DNA of 64,000 bases. It comes from Breviolum minutum Mf 1.05b.01 (taxonomy: Eukaryota > Sar > Dinophyceae > Suessiales > Symbiodiniaceae). The translations under genes and the position numbers were made by a program. Of this stretch, positions 20,853 through 31,780 are shown in pieces. Numbering within the stretch: the stretch's first letter is position 1; each line of letters opens with the position of its first letter. The stretch covers positions 64,748 to 128,747 of the forward strand of contig DF240062.1 of assembly GCA_000507305.1 (NCBI GenBank), in the 5' to 3' direction. The notes below the pieces were generated by a model. That model had not been told where the DNA came from. It was given only the letters and a program-made list of their open reading frames with translations, and did not search any database.

Positions 20853-21173
20853 GCTGAAGGAGTCGAAGATCTGTACAAACCTCGGTCGTTTGTTTGAAAC
20901 TCCCAGCAGCGTGGGTTTCTGACCATGGTGTCTCTTCATGTGCAATTTTTTGATGATTTTTGCTTTCAGCCAAGCAATGATTACTCAGGTTTTCGTGGAT
21001 CACCGAAGCATGGAACCCCGGGAGTCAGGTACTGTAGTGAAGAGGATCGGTTACCCCAACAATTTTTGGCCACATTGCGAGTCCAAGGTGCTTGCAGCCT
21101 GTTGCTGCTGCGGGCTGAAGAGGCCGCTGAAGAGGAAGCCAAAGATTGCTTCCTAATATTCACCATGCCATGA
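20853..21173 (+). CDS. Two-exon C-terminus with 59-nt intron
   Basis: CCCTTTTCAG (to 20852) opens an exon 20853-20910 reading LKESKICTNLGRLFETPSS. The donor is AGC|GTGGGT. The intron 20911-20969 ends TTTTTGCTTTCAG. Exon 20970-21173 in matching phase reads PSNDYSGFRGSPKHGTPG, CSEEDRLPQQFLATL and LLRAEEAAEEEAKDC before TGA. A second frame in the last exon is also open (SMEPRESGTVVKRIGYP). Phase agreement supports the first. Confidence 0.45.
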
Positions 21174-21531
21174 TTCACCACCGTTCAAGATATATACACC
21201 ATCACGTGTAACTAGGAAAAATCGAATTAGCTTGTGATACATTGACTACGAAGACATGGCTTAGTGGATTGGTGAAGGTTGAATTTGAAATCTTGCTTCC
21301 CAACAGTCTGACATCTAAATGACACAATGAAATTCACATTCACAAAATCCTGCGGCCAAGGAAAATGACTAAAGATAACCAACAAAAAACAGGAAACATA
21401 TCTAAGTTATCTAAGAAACAATACTTCTTCTCAACAAAACATGAGAAGTATGACAAGATTGTCAAGATTCCTCAAAGGGAAGCATTGTCAAAGGGAAGCG
21501 TCAAAGGCTAGCCGGCCACCATTTCCTCCAG

Positions 21532-21932
21532 TTGTGTGCAGAACGATCGAATTCAGGTTCAACAAATGAACCTGAGGCTGAGGCTTTGACACATTCCAAT
21601 ATTCCAAGTGCATTCGACGGAAGATTCGTTAGAGCTAGAAGATGTTGTGAGCAAGAGTTTTTTTTTCTAGGAATGATTTGGACCCTGTGTTGGAGAGAAT
21701 CGGAAGAACCTGAAGTTGCAGACCAGAACCAACTTTGATGATCTTCGATGCAATGGGGAAGGGTTTGGGAAATGAATGCGACGTCGCAGCCATACAGCTC
21801 CTTCCGCTGCATGTTGCACGCCCCAACCTGACCCAGTTGGAAATGAGTCGCGGTGGTTCATGTGCTGTTTCCACATGTTCGAGCCACCTTGTACAAAGGC
21901 ATCGAATGTCATGCAATGAGAAAATTTTGTGA
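21532..21932 (+). CDS. Exon region, unknown protein
   Basis: The first frame reads SNSGSTNEPEAEALTHSN and PSAFDGRFVRARRCCEQ. After a TTTTTTTTTCTAG acceptor-like tract at 21670, a second frame reads GNECDVAAIQLLPLHVA and PNLTQLEMSRGGSCAVS, to TGA at about 21932. Minus-strand frames here are judged shadows. No start and no identified family. Confidence 0.35.
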
Positions 21933-22034
21933 AAGTATCGAATATGCTCAGAAAGTGTAAGAAACAATAAACAACTTAAACTACTGTAAATCTGTTGATT
22001 CAAACCGGGATGTTTTGGTTTGGGACTTGAGGTT

Positions 22035-22144
22035 TGGAATTGTCACCGGCATGCCGCATGACCGTTCTTGATGACGGATTCCAGATCTGCGCAGATCTAG
22101 CATGGCCGCCATTGGCTAGTTTTCACCGTGATCAAGTGGAGCAA
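22035..22144 (+). CDS. Exon ending at GTAAAC donor
   Basis: It reads MTVLDDGFQICADLAW and PLASFHRDQVEQ, then CAA|GTAAAC at 22145. The following 350 bases are T-rich (TTATTATC words) and look intronic or intergenic. Confidence 0.38.
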
Positions 22145-22510
22145 GTAAACTTTCTTCGTTTGATCTTGTATTATCGATTCAAAAAATGGCGTTATCTCTT
22201 CACTACTGACATGTATCATTGTATATTATATTGTTCATTCATTATCATTACTATCCTTTCTTGTTATTTACCACTAGTCTTATGATTTTTTTTGGACGAC
22301 TTATCACGGTTTACAATGGTGTTTTATTGTTTCTTACTATTTAGTTTTGTCCATTCCTACAAGTATCGTGTATTGTTATTTTTATTCACGGTCACTTGTT
22401 CTTGTGACCATCTGCTATAATTTTTCATTATTTATCACGTTTTTTCATTATCATGTGTTGTTGCAACTTATTCGTGTTGCTATCTATTAAAGTTGGTTAC
22501 GAGTCCGTAT

Positions 22511-22774
22511 TCACCTAGAAATCAGGAGCGAACGATATGTGGCTCTTGGCAATTTTTGGTTAGTGAATCCTAGATTTGAGGATATGCAATCGAATATGAG
22601 CAAAATATCCCATGTACGGACACAACATGTAGCAGCTAGATGCAAGGAAGCTAATTCGATTCTAAGTGTGGAGAGTTTGTTAATCGCCTGATCATCCTTC
22701 CATCTTTCTTGAAGTCCCACATTGAGATGTTTGAACCATTGGCCCATCTTTCCGCTGTTCCCAATTCTTATCAT
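22511..22774 (-). CDS. 87-aa ORF with ATG, unknown protein
   Basis: ATG at 22772-22774. It reads MIRIGNSGKMGQWFKHLN, GLQERWKDDQAINKLS and IELASLHLAATCCVRTW. Near its 3' end a donor CTAG|GTGAAT may terminate the exon before the TGA. A family A element follows on the other side (22848). Not recognised. Confidence 0.45.
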   Translation of the reverse strand: MIRIGNSGKMGQWFKHLNVGLQERWKDDQAINKLSTLRIELASLHLAATCCVRTWDILLIFDCISSNLGFTNQKLPRATYRSLLISR

Positions 22775-22847
22775 ATCATTTTGGGCTCAAGATTCTTTGC
22801 AAGATGATAGACACGTCATGTTGAAATGGTTTTTATAGAGAGATACT

Positions 22848-22950
22848 CTTGATGGAAATCCCAAACAACCACTTGGACCGTATAAGACCCTGTAGATAAT
22901 GCGATAAACACCAACCTCGACTGGTTTGCAGGATTTCTTCCATCAACAGC
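22848..22950. repeat. Family A foldback
   Basis: CTCTTGATGGAAATCCC on the left and GCAGGATTTCTTCCATCAACAG on the right, with the internal CCTGTAGATAATG motif. Confidence 0.75.
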
Positions 22951-23415
22951 GGTCCCAAAAATTTCAGTATCAGAATCCAGATAGCTATCAATTTTCCAAA
23001 GTTGCAATCAAATTTGTATGACGTGTTTGAAATGATCATCCAGACAGGCCACAGCCATTGATGTGAAGTGAAACAATTTTCTTGAAGCCATCAATGATGC
23101 GGAATTTCAACCGTTTTTGTTGTTTTTTTGGGATCCCGCAGCTTGTCTGAGCTCAAGACACAAAACTTGTGTTTGCAGAAACTGAAGCTACCCTGTGATA
23201 TTGTGGAAGCGATTTGGGTCGCCAGGTATGATGTATTTTCTTACTAAATGAGGAGCGAAAGAACCCCAAAATCCTCAAAATCCCAGGGTGGCTTTTTGGA
23301 GCTTAGAGTACAAATAGGTACAGTACTGGACAAACATTTTGGGAACAAATTGATCTTTTAGATGGTAAATTAAGGTGATTCATGATGGTTCAAGCGATGG
23401 TCACCCAAGTATTGA

Positions 23416-23526
23416 GTAACTGTGTGGCGGTTTCAAATATTCATTATTTTTACTCCGATCCTTGAGCAAACGATCCAATTTGACTTGCATCTTTTTCAGA
23501 TGGGTGGTTCAACCACCAGCTAGTCT
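23416..23526. repeat. Family D repeat
   Basis: GTGGCGGTTTCAAATATTC...GATCCAATTTGACTTGC...GGTTCAACCACCAGCTAG. Confidence 0.65.
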
Positions 23527-23714
23527 TTTTCAATGCAGAAATCAGTCAACGTCCGCGAGACTTCTGGGGTGATGATGGATTACCGATTTAGTCACCTTTG
23601 AGTTCATGAGCGACACCCAGGTGAGACGGTAAAACCCGTGGTTGGGGGGTAGTGGTGCATTGGGTCGTTCTGGATGAAGCCCGTTTATTGCATTGATCTG
23701 GTTTCGCAAATTCG

Positions 23715-23850
23715 CAACTGTATATATGTTATGATAAATTTCATATCATATATGTATATATGTATAAATATGTATATTATGCATACATACTATATACATA
23801 ATATATACATATATAATCATATTAATAGAATGTGTATATAGATGGTTCTT
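23715..23850. repeat. TA/TATG low-complexity tract
   Basis: Alternating TATATA, TATGTA and ATACAT words with no coding potential. Confidence 0.8.
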
Positions 23851-24131
23851 GACATTTTGTATAAACATGCACATGAAAGCAGCCTGGACAAGTTCTAGCT
23901 AATTTCACTTTTGAACCTCACAAACTAAATAGTGATTCTTCAGGGAAAAATCCCACAAAATGACGTGAACTCAGAGTGGGTAGCAACTTTCTCAGATCAA
24001 GGCCGGCTTATACTTCGGAATCAGAAACCACTTCCATGCAATATTTGGTGCATCCAAAAATGAGAGGCAACTCTCTTTTTTTGAGGAATGGTGCCTAATT
24101 TGGTCTCACTTGGGGATATAGCCATGTTTGG

Positions 24132-24395
24132 ATGTGTTACCAATTTTGGGCCTATCCCACTTGTTCAGATGCAAAGCGTAAAACCTGTCATTTTGAGGGT
24201 GTGGTAAGTCAATTCATAATTGCATGGCAGGAAGGGGATATGAGCCGAATGTATAGAAACATTATTGACCAACTACGAGTCAGAAGAAGTCTTGGTCATG
24301 AAACTTGCACCCAAACATGTGGGTGGTATTTTCCTACCAGAAGCTGCTACACACCAAAACCTCTCATATCCTATCATTCTATACCTATTTTGCAC
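24132..24395 (+). CDS. Cys-rich exon candidate
   Basis: The frame reads CYQFWAYPTCSDAKRKTC, EGVVSQFIIAWQEGDMS and RNIIDQLRVRRSLGHE. It continues TCTQTCGWYFPT before reaching the family E element at 24399. Five or more cysteines in about 80 codons are notable. Start and 3' boundary undefined. Function unknown. Confidence 0.4.
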
Positions 24396-24398
24396 CTA

Positions 24399-24538
24399 CT
24401 TGGAGGATCATCCCAGTTAGTAAGTGGTTAGGATCACCCCCATTTTTACAAGCCATTTGAAAGGGGAGCGACTCTACTTAGGGGACGGAAACTAACCATG
24501 GGTTATTACTTACAAGTCCTAAGATGATCCTCCAAGTA
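24399..24538. repeat. Family E foldback
   Basis: ACTTGGAGGATCATCCCAG on the left, AAGATGATCCTCCAAGTA on the right, with TACTTAGGGGAC inside. Confidence 0.85.
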
Positions 24539-24540
24539 TA

Positions 24541-24739
24541 TCCTCAACTCTTGAGCCGGTTACCAAGCCGGATCCACGTCCACCGGTGTGAGGCAACATT
24601 GGAGCGGGTCAATGTCGCTGATGCCCGGAGATCTCGGTTTTGTGTGGCTTCTTTTACCTTTTGTTATACACAGTTACACTTCCTGAAGCAAGCAGCAAGG
24701 TGGCCTCTGAAAATAGGCCATCCGAAAAAAGGAAGTTGA
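24541..24739 (+). CDS. Basic exon candidate
   Basis: It reads LLSRLPSRIHVHRCEA, LERVNVADARRSRFC and FLKQAARWPLKIGHP before TGA. The overlapping minus-strand ORF at its 3' side is a family D translation. No start of its own (the frame enters from family E). Confidence 0.33.
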
Positions 24740-25543
24740 TATTCCAACCATTGATTCCACTCTTAGTTGCTGGCAATTTCTGTGTATAAGTAATATTGAT
24801 ATGTATATACGAGCTGGTGTTTTGGAACATATTTTTCCTGAAATCTAGGGACATTGATCCAAATTTGGCAATCACGTTTTTGAGATGATTTTTTTGCCAC
24901 CAACCGTCTGGTGGTTTTGAATTTGACATCCTTCTAGCACTTGGGAGAATGATCCAACTTGACAATAATAGCAATGATAACAAAAAACAACTATTTCTGA
25001 CCAACTATATGTATACATATACATACCTTTGAATATCCATTCAACCAGCCTTGATTTTGCAGCTAATTTTTCTGATTACCTCCAAAAAAACCGTGGAGTT
25101 TTTCCCCCTTCTCAGTGAGGTTGGCCCCGTCTTTGGGTCTATCCCGGCCTTATGTCCTTGGACACCTGGACAGGCCATCGGGGAAAGATGGGAGGGGCAG
25201 GAAGGCACCCAAAACATCCCAAAGGGGAGAGAAAATGGACATCTTGAGGGAAATAAATGTTGAAATTCTTTGAGGCAAAGTTTTTTTTTGGTTGATGAAA
25301 TTGAATATATATATATATATATATGCATGTATATGTAATATTTCTAGAAAGCTTTGACATGAATGGTGGAATACATGAAATACTCACAGATTTTCAATGA
25401 GCTTGTATCATTTACTTTTCCTGAGTCGCCCAACTGATTTGTCACTTCATCACTTTTTTTCGCGAGTCGATCGAGGGTCACATGTTTTCTTTTTGGTGGT
25501 CAAATGATTGAAAGGTTGAAAGGTGACAGGGACGGAATGGAGG

Positions 25544-25640
25544 GTACCCTCCTGGAAACTAACATATCCCTCTGAAAAGTCAATTTTGAAGATGATTTTC
25601 CTTTTCCCAAGGTGGGATATGTTAGTTCCCTCTAGATTGT
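25544..25640. repeat. Family B foldback
   Basis: TACCCTCCTGGAAACTAACAT and ATATGTTAGTTCCCTC arms. Confidence 0.75.
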
Positions 25641-25957
25641 ATCTTTTAGAAAAGCATCAACCAAAAAATAAGCGTGTCAATTTCAACCCTCTGTGGTTGG
25701 TTATTTGAAATGGAAAAAAGGTTTGGTTGGTATAATTCTATCACAAATGTCAGGGATAGCCCACCAAAATTTCAGCTACTCTGAAGTGTTTACTCCAAGA
25801 ATCTCAATCAGCACATCTTGGCTGGATGTTTATTCTTCATTCAAACCTCCCTTTCCATGTTAAAGAGTTTTTCAAACTCTTTTCACATCCGGCCTACGAT
25901 TTCCATGTGAAACGCTTGTCCGTCTTTGAGCTTTCCCATCACCTTGGGATTGATATG

Positions 25958-26180
25958 ATGGGTGGAACCTCCAAGTGTTTTTGCGTGGTGAATTTTTAAT
26001 CTCTCAAATGATGGTATGAAAACAGGGTTTGCAATGGGCAATGAATGTCCCTTTTTTGGAGGTATTTGCAATATGTCTTCTGGTTTGTTTAAAAAGATGG
26101 GTGGGACCTCCAACTGTTTTTGTGGTTTTCATACAATTAAGGACAGTCATCGCAAACCTGGGTTTTGTTTGGGGGGAAAC
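25958..26180. repeat. Short direct duplication
   Basis: GATGGGTGG-ACCTCCAA-TGTTTTTG occurs at about 25958 and about 26097 in otherwise diverged flanks. Confidence 0.45.
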
Positions 26181-26651
26181 ATGTTTCACCAAGAAACTGA
26201 AAGGGTCTCAACTCGCCAACTAACATGTAACATGGTTTTCTCCCAGGCAATGTTCCGTTTCAGGATGGAGTGGTTAAGTGTTTATTGATACAAAATCCCC
26301 CTATCTGAAGCTTTCACACATTCTAATATCTAAATTAAACAAACAGCAACCTCAAGTAGTAGCTGATAATTTATCACCGCACATTGAACTGTAGTATATT
26401 TCGACTCTCCAAAATGCACAATCATATTTTCCATTCTATTTGGCTTATGTATCTTGGATCTCCCTCCCAAATAAAGGTTTAGGTTGGGATTTCCAAGCCA
26501 AAAAACGTCATGTCATCCTGGTGGTGACTGGAATCCTGTCGGAGAGGTAGATCCATCACTTTGCCCCTGAAAATTGACGGTTGGAAGACGATGAAATTTC
26601 CTTTTTGGGGCTAAAAGACCTATTTTCATGTGCACTTGCTCTTAGTTTCAG

Positions 26652-26811
26652 GGATTCTTGTCTAGAAAAAAAACCGACCATTCTTGGGGATGCGGCATCC
26701 CTTTTGCAGGTTCCGAAAGCACCGGTCGTGTTGTCGTTTCAACAACTGCATCAGGCGCGCCAGCATAGCTTGTGGAGAGATAGTCGTTTGATGACCAGTG
26801 GGTTGCAGTGA
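26652..26811 (+). CDS. C-terminal exon after CAG acceptor
   Basis: TTAGTTTCAG opens a frame reading DSCLEKKPTILGDAASL, QVPKAPVVLSFQQLHQ and RQHSLWRDSRLMTSGLQ to TGA. Codons are strongly G/C-ending (GCG GCA TCC, CTG CAT CAG GCG CGC CAG). The opposite frame is open but poorer. Not recognised. Confidence 0.47.
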
Positions 26812-27089
26812 GGAGTTATTTGAAAATGTATTTGAGACTGTTGATGGTTCAGAAATCCCATTCCCAACCACAATGCCTTGGATGCCAGGTTTCTTCCAGG
26901 AAATATTACAACAGTTGATTAACCACCATGATCCCTTCATAGGGTCTTTAGAAGACCAATTTCTTGGGGGCATTTGGGGGGCCCCCTTAGATTCCCACAA
27001 ATGTGGTGTGTCAATGAAAGCAAGTTTGTTGAGCCATATTTGATGGTGAAGACATGTTTGTTGTCTAGTGAGACAAATATGTTATAGAT

Positions 27090-27285
27090 GTAAATCTATA
27101 CGGTACGTATTATATGTATATGCACATGTAAATGTAAATGTGTATATGTACCTGTATATGTACTGTATAGTATAGCTTTACATACATATATGATATATGC
27201 ATATTTATATGAAGATCTTAAGTACATATACATCTCCATATATATAATATATATATGTATATATACATATTTTGTATCTTCCTTT
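27090..27285. repeat. TATG/TATA low-complexity tract
   Basis: Alternating ATGTATA, CATATA and TATAT words separate the 26.6 kb exon region from the exon at 27.3 kb. Confidence 0.8.
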
Positions 27286-27311
27286 TCTGCCTTAAGTTAA
27301 GTGCATCTTAA

Positions 27312-27464
27312 GTGCTTTGTGTTGTCAAAACCCATCAGGTGCCCCGGCGGTTGGTGAAAACTGCCGAGCCGGCGAAGACCGAGGAACCGACGTTCAAGGC
27401 GGACCTGTTGCGTTGGGTGGAAGCCTTGGTAAAGGTTGTAAAACTCAGCAATTTCAACATGTAA
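27312..27464 (+). CDS. Lys/Glu-rich exon, unknown protein
   Basis: The frame gives THQVPRRLVKTAEPAKTE, PTFKADLLRWVEAL and then TTG|GTAAAG (donor at 27429). An acceptor CCCATCAG precedes GTG CCC. The codons AAG ACC GAG, CCG ACG TTC AAG GCG GAC CTG are the most strongly G/C-ending run in the area. The likely true exon is about 27336-27428. Confidence 0.47.
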   Translation: MLCVVKTHQVPRRLVKTAEPAKTEEPTFKADLLRWVEALVKVVKLSNFNM

Positions 27465-27954
27465 ACCAATATGAACATGAAGATGTATAGATATCAAATC
27501 ATATGTTTTTTTCGTGAACCAATCACCAAAACATGGTTGGTTTGTTTATTTTTTTTGAGATTAAAGGTCATTTTTTAGTGGAAGGTGATCAGTTTTGGCT
27601 GTTTCACGGTGAGCCGGAAGAAAATTCCCTCCTTGAAGAGGTTTTTGCCAAAAGGAAATGGGCCGGGACAATGATCCAATTTGACTAATTTTTTTGAATT
27701 CGGTTGAAACCACCAGCTAGTTTTGAGGTTTGAAAAAAAGGAGGGATTTGATGCTGGTAACGTTGACATGCAGAACTGATTTGCGTCACCCTTGTATCAT
27801 AAAGGGTGAATTATTGATGAATATGAGGCCTGGCCAACTTATAACAAGCAAACCCCTCGGTTCGGTAATTTTTAAGATCTGATTTCATCCCCACCAATCT
27901 CATTGTTTGAATTACAAAAAAAAGATACTGTACCCAAATTTTCGTACCTTTGAA

Positions 27955-28400
27955 ATGGAAAGCAGTACTCAGTCGGAGATTTCTTTCCATCCCTTTCCAT
28001 CGCTTGGATCTTGGCAGGCTGCAGCAGTACCTAAGAAACGGAGCTTAGAGGATGTGTTGGGTCGACAAATCTGGTGTTGGGTCGTTGGGGTGAGGTCATG
28101 TCAACAGAATTGAGTCACTGGGGAAGGTGGGGAGTCTTTTAAATATGTATACTGTATATATACGTACATATATATATATATTTAGAGTGGATGTATGGAT
28201 GGATGTGCTATAAAACTCACTTGCAGATGGAAACTTCAAGAAGATGGGGAGAATTCTGCCACTGCAAAGTGCCTGGCATGGTTTTTGTTTGTTGGAAAGT
28301 GCTCACTGAATGGTTCTGGAGCACCAGGTTGCAACTCCCAACATATCCCTGTCAACTTGATGTGGGTTTGTGTAAAGGTGCTAAAGAGGAGATCCCCTAA
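27955..28400 (+). CDS. Two-exon gene model, about 102 aa
   Basis: Exon 1, 27955-28089, starts MESSTQSEISFHPFPS and reads AAAVPKKRSLEDVLGRQ, ending GGG|GTGAGG in phase 0. The 137-nt intron contains a TA tract and ends CACTTGCAG at 28226. Exon 2 continues METSRRWGEFCHCKVP and TEWFWSTRLQLPTYPC to TAA at 28400. A competing frame in exon 2 (QEDGENSATAKCLAW) is also good and is rejected only on phase. Function unknown. Confidence 0.42.
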
Positions 28401-28472
28401 GGTTTAACTGTAGAAGTGATTGTTGACTTGTTATTTAAAAACACTTGCAAAGGTGCCACAAGAAATAGACAT

Positions 28473-28571
28473 GATACTGCTGATGCTTCAGAAGTACAAA
28501 AACTTGTACATTGTGGGAGAAGCTAACAACCTCAAGTGGTGATCGCCGGATTTCTGAACCATCAACAGTAC
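28473..28571. repeat. Family A foldback
   Basis: TACTGCTGATGCTTCAGAA...GCCGGATTTCTGAACCATCAACAGTA. Confidence 0.7.
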
Positions 28572-28639
28572 GTCCTAGTAGAAATCATTGACCAGTTAAC
28601 TTATGATGAAACATCTCTGTCGCCCAAACCCGACCTTCT

Positions 28640-28784
28640 GTGACAAGGCTGGGGTTTGTATATGACAAGCTTAGCCTTTTTGCGTGGATGGTTTTCGTAC
28701 TCAGATGTGGCGGGGATTTTGTACTCAGGTTAGGTAATCCACCCAGATGTTTTCTCCAATGTAAAGAAACTCAACCCACAAAAT
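28640..28784 (+). CDS. Weak exon candidate
   Basis: It reads GFVYDKLSLFAWMVFVL and CGGDFVLRLGNPP, with a CTCAG|GTTAGG donor inside, and then runs into family B. Confidence 0.22.
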
Positions 28785-28890
28785 TGATGGTTACCCTCTC
28801 GAAGTCTAACATAGCCCCTGAAAAGGTACCTTCCCAATAGGAAAGTAGTCTTCCAACCACCATTTTTCAGTGGCTATGTTCAACATCCCA
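28785..28890. repeat. Family B foldback
   Basis: TACCCTCTCGAAGTCTAACATAG with the centre GGAAAGTAGTCTTCCAACCACC. The right arm is eroded. Confidence 0.7.
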
Positions 28891-28948
28891 ACACGCGTGT
28901 AAGTGATTAAAATCCTTCATTGATCATCTCCTAATAGTGGAGCAACTT

Positions 28949-30010
28949 GCTGTTGATGAAAGAAATCCTGCACCAGTTGATATGAGCAGGGATCAAAATC
29001 TCAGTTGATTGTCTTATATATCAAAGGATGTCGATTTTGCAAACCCCTCAGTTGCTTAAGGATGCGTCTTCGCAAATGGGTATGTTCAATATCCCATTGA
29101 TATACAAATTAATTAGTTTTTCAATCATGTCTTTCTTTCAACGACAAAATTCTTTATTGTAATTGTTTCATACTTTTTTCTCTATCATATCTTTAACACA
29201 CCCTCGAAAACCACGGAGTTACCACCCACACCCCACACCGTAAAAATCGGTGGGGGAGGGGAATGTGGTTCCGTTCCGAAAAAGCCGTTCTTTCTGATGG
29301 ATGCAACGGGCTTGGAGGATCCTGCGGGCTTGGAGCAAATTGGCAAAAGGGATCCACTCCATGAGGTACCTATGGGATGGATTCATCCAAGGATGTCTTA
29401 ATATTGGGACGTTTTTTTTGGGATCATTTTTCACTAAGTTAGGATGATCATGAATTGGGGGACCCACTTTTTTTGGTTGGGGCGGGACGAAATATCAAGA
29501 GGGTGATGGGAAAAAAGTCATGCGGTGATGGGAAATGTCATCGTGGAGGGACAGGTAGGTTTCCCCCTGAAAAATTTGAAGCCATGAACTTTGGGTTGCT
29601 TTTTTGGTAAATTTCCCTGACCCTTAAAACGATGGATACGTAGATTCATCTAAGATGTCTGATTCACAGCGGGAAGTTTTTGATATCTATAGGTTCACAT
29701 TAGCCCTTACATCTACTGGGTATCCCTGATCATGGATCCCAAGACAACTTTGATCCCCAGATTTTTGGAAGTGCAAGATGGATGTCATCGTGAGTACCCT
29801 ACAAGCTGTGAAATGTTGTAATTAATATTGGACCATATTGGACTAGTCTAGATGTAAGTGATATGACGCGGTGATGTAGCGTAGTAGTGCTTTTTTGGTG
29901 AAAGTTTTGGTGAGAGCCCCTGAGTAAATGGCCGGCAAAAAATGGATGTCCATAGTACTAAGGAAATGGATTATAACCCGTATATAAGTAGGTTGTAAGT
30001 CCCTTAAATA
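28949..30010. other. No supported gene; family A fragment at 28949-29000
   Basis: CTGTTGATGAAAGAAATCCTGC is a left family A half. The remainder shows only weak frames. Confidence 0.35.
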
Positions 30011-30171
30011 GGTGAAATGACCCACCTAATACTAACGATCGTTACGATCACTTCCATGGACACCCTAGGAACACATCCTGGTTATAAGTGGGTCATAAAC
30101 CCCGTTGCGAAACCCATTTTTTTCATGCCGAGATTTGTGAAACGAGCTCCAGCTGATGTCATGAATCTCCA

Positions 30172-30477
30172 ATGTTTATGTTTTGCCAGAAAGATGATGG
30201 CACAAATGCCATTAAAAAAATCCCATCTGTCACACCTGCCACCTGTTGGATTCCGTTGGAAGACACAACAAAAAAAACCGTTCCTTTTTTGGGGATTCAG
30301 GAGCGACCTGGCAGCTGCTCCTGGGGTCACTCCGAATTCCCCGAGGCTTTTCCCTCCATTTCGGTAGGAAAAAATTCCCCCATCTTCCAATTGCTGCGGA
30401 CTTGTTGGATGGGCATTGGGCATGGGTAGGTCATTCGCAGCATGGAGAATCGCTTGGCGAGACAAGGCATAAAATAA
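30172..30477 (+). CDS. Two-exon gene model, about 79 aa
   Basis: Exon 1 30172-30363: ATG preceded by an in-frame TGA. It reads MFMFCQKDDGTNAIKK, PSVTPATCWIPLEDTT and FLGIQERPGSCSWGH, ending TCG|GTAGGA in phase 0. The intron is 30364-30429 (66 nt), closing CATGGGTAG. Exon 2 30430-30477 reads VIRSMENRLARQGIK and stops at TAA. An alternative start of exon 1 is the acceptor TTTTGCCAG at 30189. The longer minus-strand ORF (30082-30465) overlaps and is the main competitor. Not recognised. Confidence 0.48.
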
Positions 30478-30612
30478 GCGGCTTTTGGAAGGTTTTGTGA
30501 GGGAAAAACAGAGAAAACATAGTGTAAATCAATAGGCCTTATGTTGAAATTTTGGGGACAACCTTGCTGGTCAGAAAATGACATTTTTGAAAGTGCCTTC
30601 TTTTGGGAGAGC

Positions 30613-30717
30613 TACTGTTGATGGAAGAAATCCTGCACCACCTGACTTGTATGAAACCCTGTAAATAATGGGATGTTTACCACATCAACTGGTGCAGGAT
30701 TTCTTCCATCAACAGTA
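30613..30717. repeat. Family A foldback, near-consensus copy
   Basis: 105 bp, TA-CTGTTGATGGAAGAAAT...ATTTCTTCCATCAACAG-TA. The arms are almost perfect complements through CCTGCACCA/TGGTGCAGG. It is the best reference copy here. Confidence 0.95.
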
Positions 30718-30842
30718 TGTTGAGTTTTTTTTTGGAAAGGTGAGGCCTGTATTAAGCTTGAATTTTCAGGGGTGGCTCTAAACCCAGTCGAGCTCTGAAA
30801 ACTGGGGGGGAATTGGCTGACATCGAAGGAATTGATCTAAAG

Positions 30843-30962
30843 ATACACCCTCAGAAAAGAAGCTAACATGGAACCCCAAAAATGGAGGTGGATGGAACAT
30901 GACATTCGTTTTCATTTTGGAGTGATTTTTCAGGTTCCAGCCGTTTGTTTTCAGGGGTTTCA
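30843..30962. repeat. Family C foldback
   Basis: ACACCCTCAGAAAAGAAGCTAACATGG on the left, with CAGGTTCCAGCCGTTTG and TTTCAGGGGTTT on the right. Confidence 0.6.
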
Positions 30963-31079
30963 ACAAATTGCCAGCCCAACCAATCATGAAGATTTCCCTA
31001 AATTCTATCCAAAGGCTCTTGGTTAATCTTTCTTGAAACATTTTCTTAGAGGTTCATTTGTATGTTATATATACGAATA

Positions 31080-31135
31080 TATACACATGTATATTTATGT
31101 ATGTATATATATATATATCTATGTATATATATGTA
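31080..31135. repeat. TATG/TA low-complexity tract
   Basis: Alternating TATATATAT and GTATATA words. Confidence 0.75.
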
Positions 31136-31682
31136 TAAGCCCTCCCTCCCCAAAAAGTTCGATATGGAGATTGAAACACCCACCAAAAAACACCCTCCGA
31201 AGATTTGGGTTACCCCCTTTTTTCCTTGCATAGGTGGAAAAAACGCACGGGAATTATTTTTTTTCGGAGTTGACACAACAACTTGGGCATTAGTTGTGTC
31301 TGACTTCCCCAGCAGGTCATCGTTTCGGGTGTTTTTTTTGAGTTTTTTTTTTTTCTGAGGGTTTTAGGTGGGGGATGAGTTGTGGAGGTCAACTTTGGGG
31401 AAATTGTTATCCTAAAGTTTGATAGGCATAGGGGTTCCAAATCATGGAATGAAACACCCAAAGGTCGAAGAAACCAACAAAAACCTTGGATGACCCCCTG
31501 AATTTTCAAATAGATACCCAGACCAGATGCATTTCCCAAAGCATCATCTTTTGGTGTCTATGTAGATTTTGGGAGTGTAACCCCCGAACAGGTACCAAAC
31601 ACCCTCAGGCTAAAGCCAAAACACTGGTTGATGAAACAACTCCGTATCTGTTCTTTTTTTTTGCTGCGTGAAACACGTATCA

Positions 31683-31780
31683 TACTGTGCATGGAAGAAA
31701 TCCTGCACCACCTGGGATGTAGAAAACCTTGTAAATAATGGGATATTTACCATGTCAACTGGTGCAGGATTACTCTGTAC
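31683..31780. repeat. Family A foldback, right end damaged
   Basis: TACTGTGCATGGAAGAAATCC...CTGGTGCAGGAT. The final TTCTTCCATCAACAG is replaced. Confidence 0.85.

Noticed and set aside
24654..25004. 116-codon minus ORF beginning with a signal-peptide-like hydrophobic run
   Set aside because: Its N-terminal half lies in a family D relic (GATCCAACTTGACAAT, CCACCAACCGTCTGGTGG), and the start is not ATG.
30082..30465. 127-codon minus-strand ORF
   Set aside because: A plus-strand two-exon model (30172-30477) is supported by start, donor, acceptor and phase. The minus ORF has no such signals, but it remains the main alternative.
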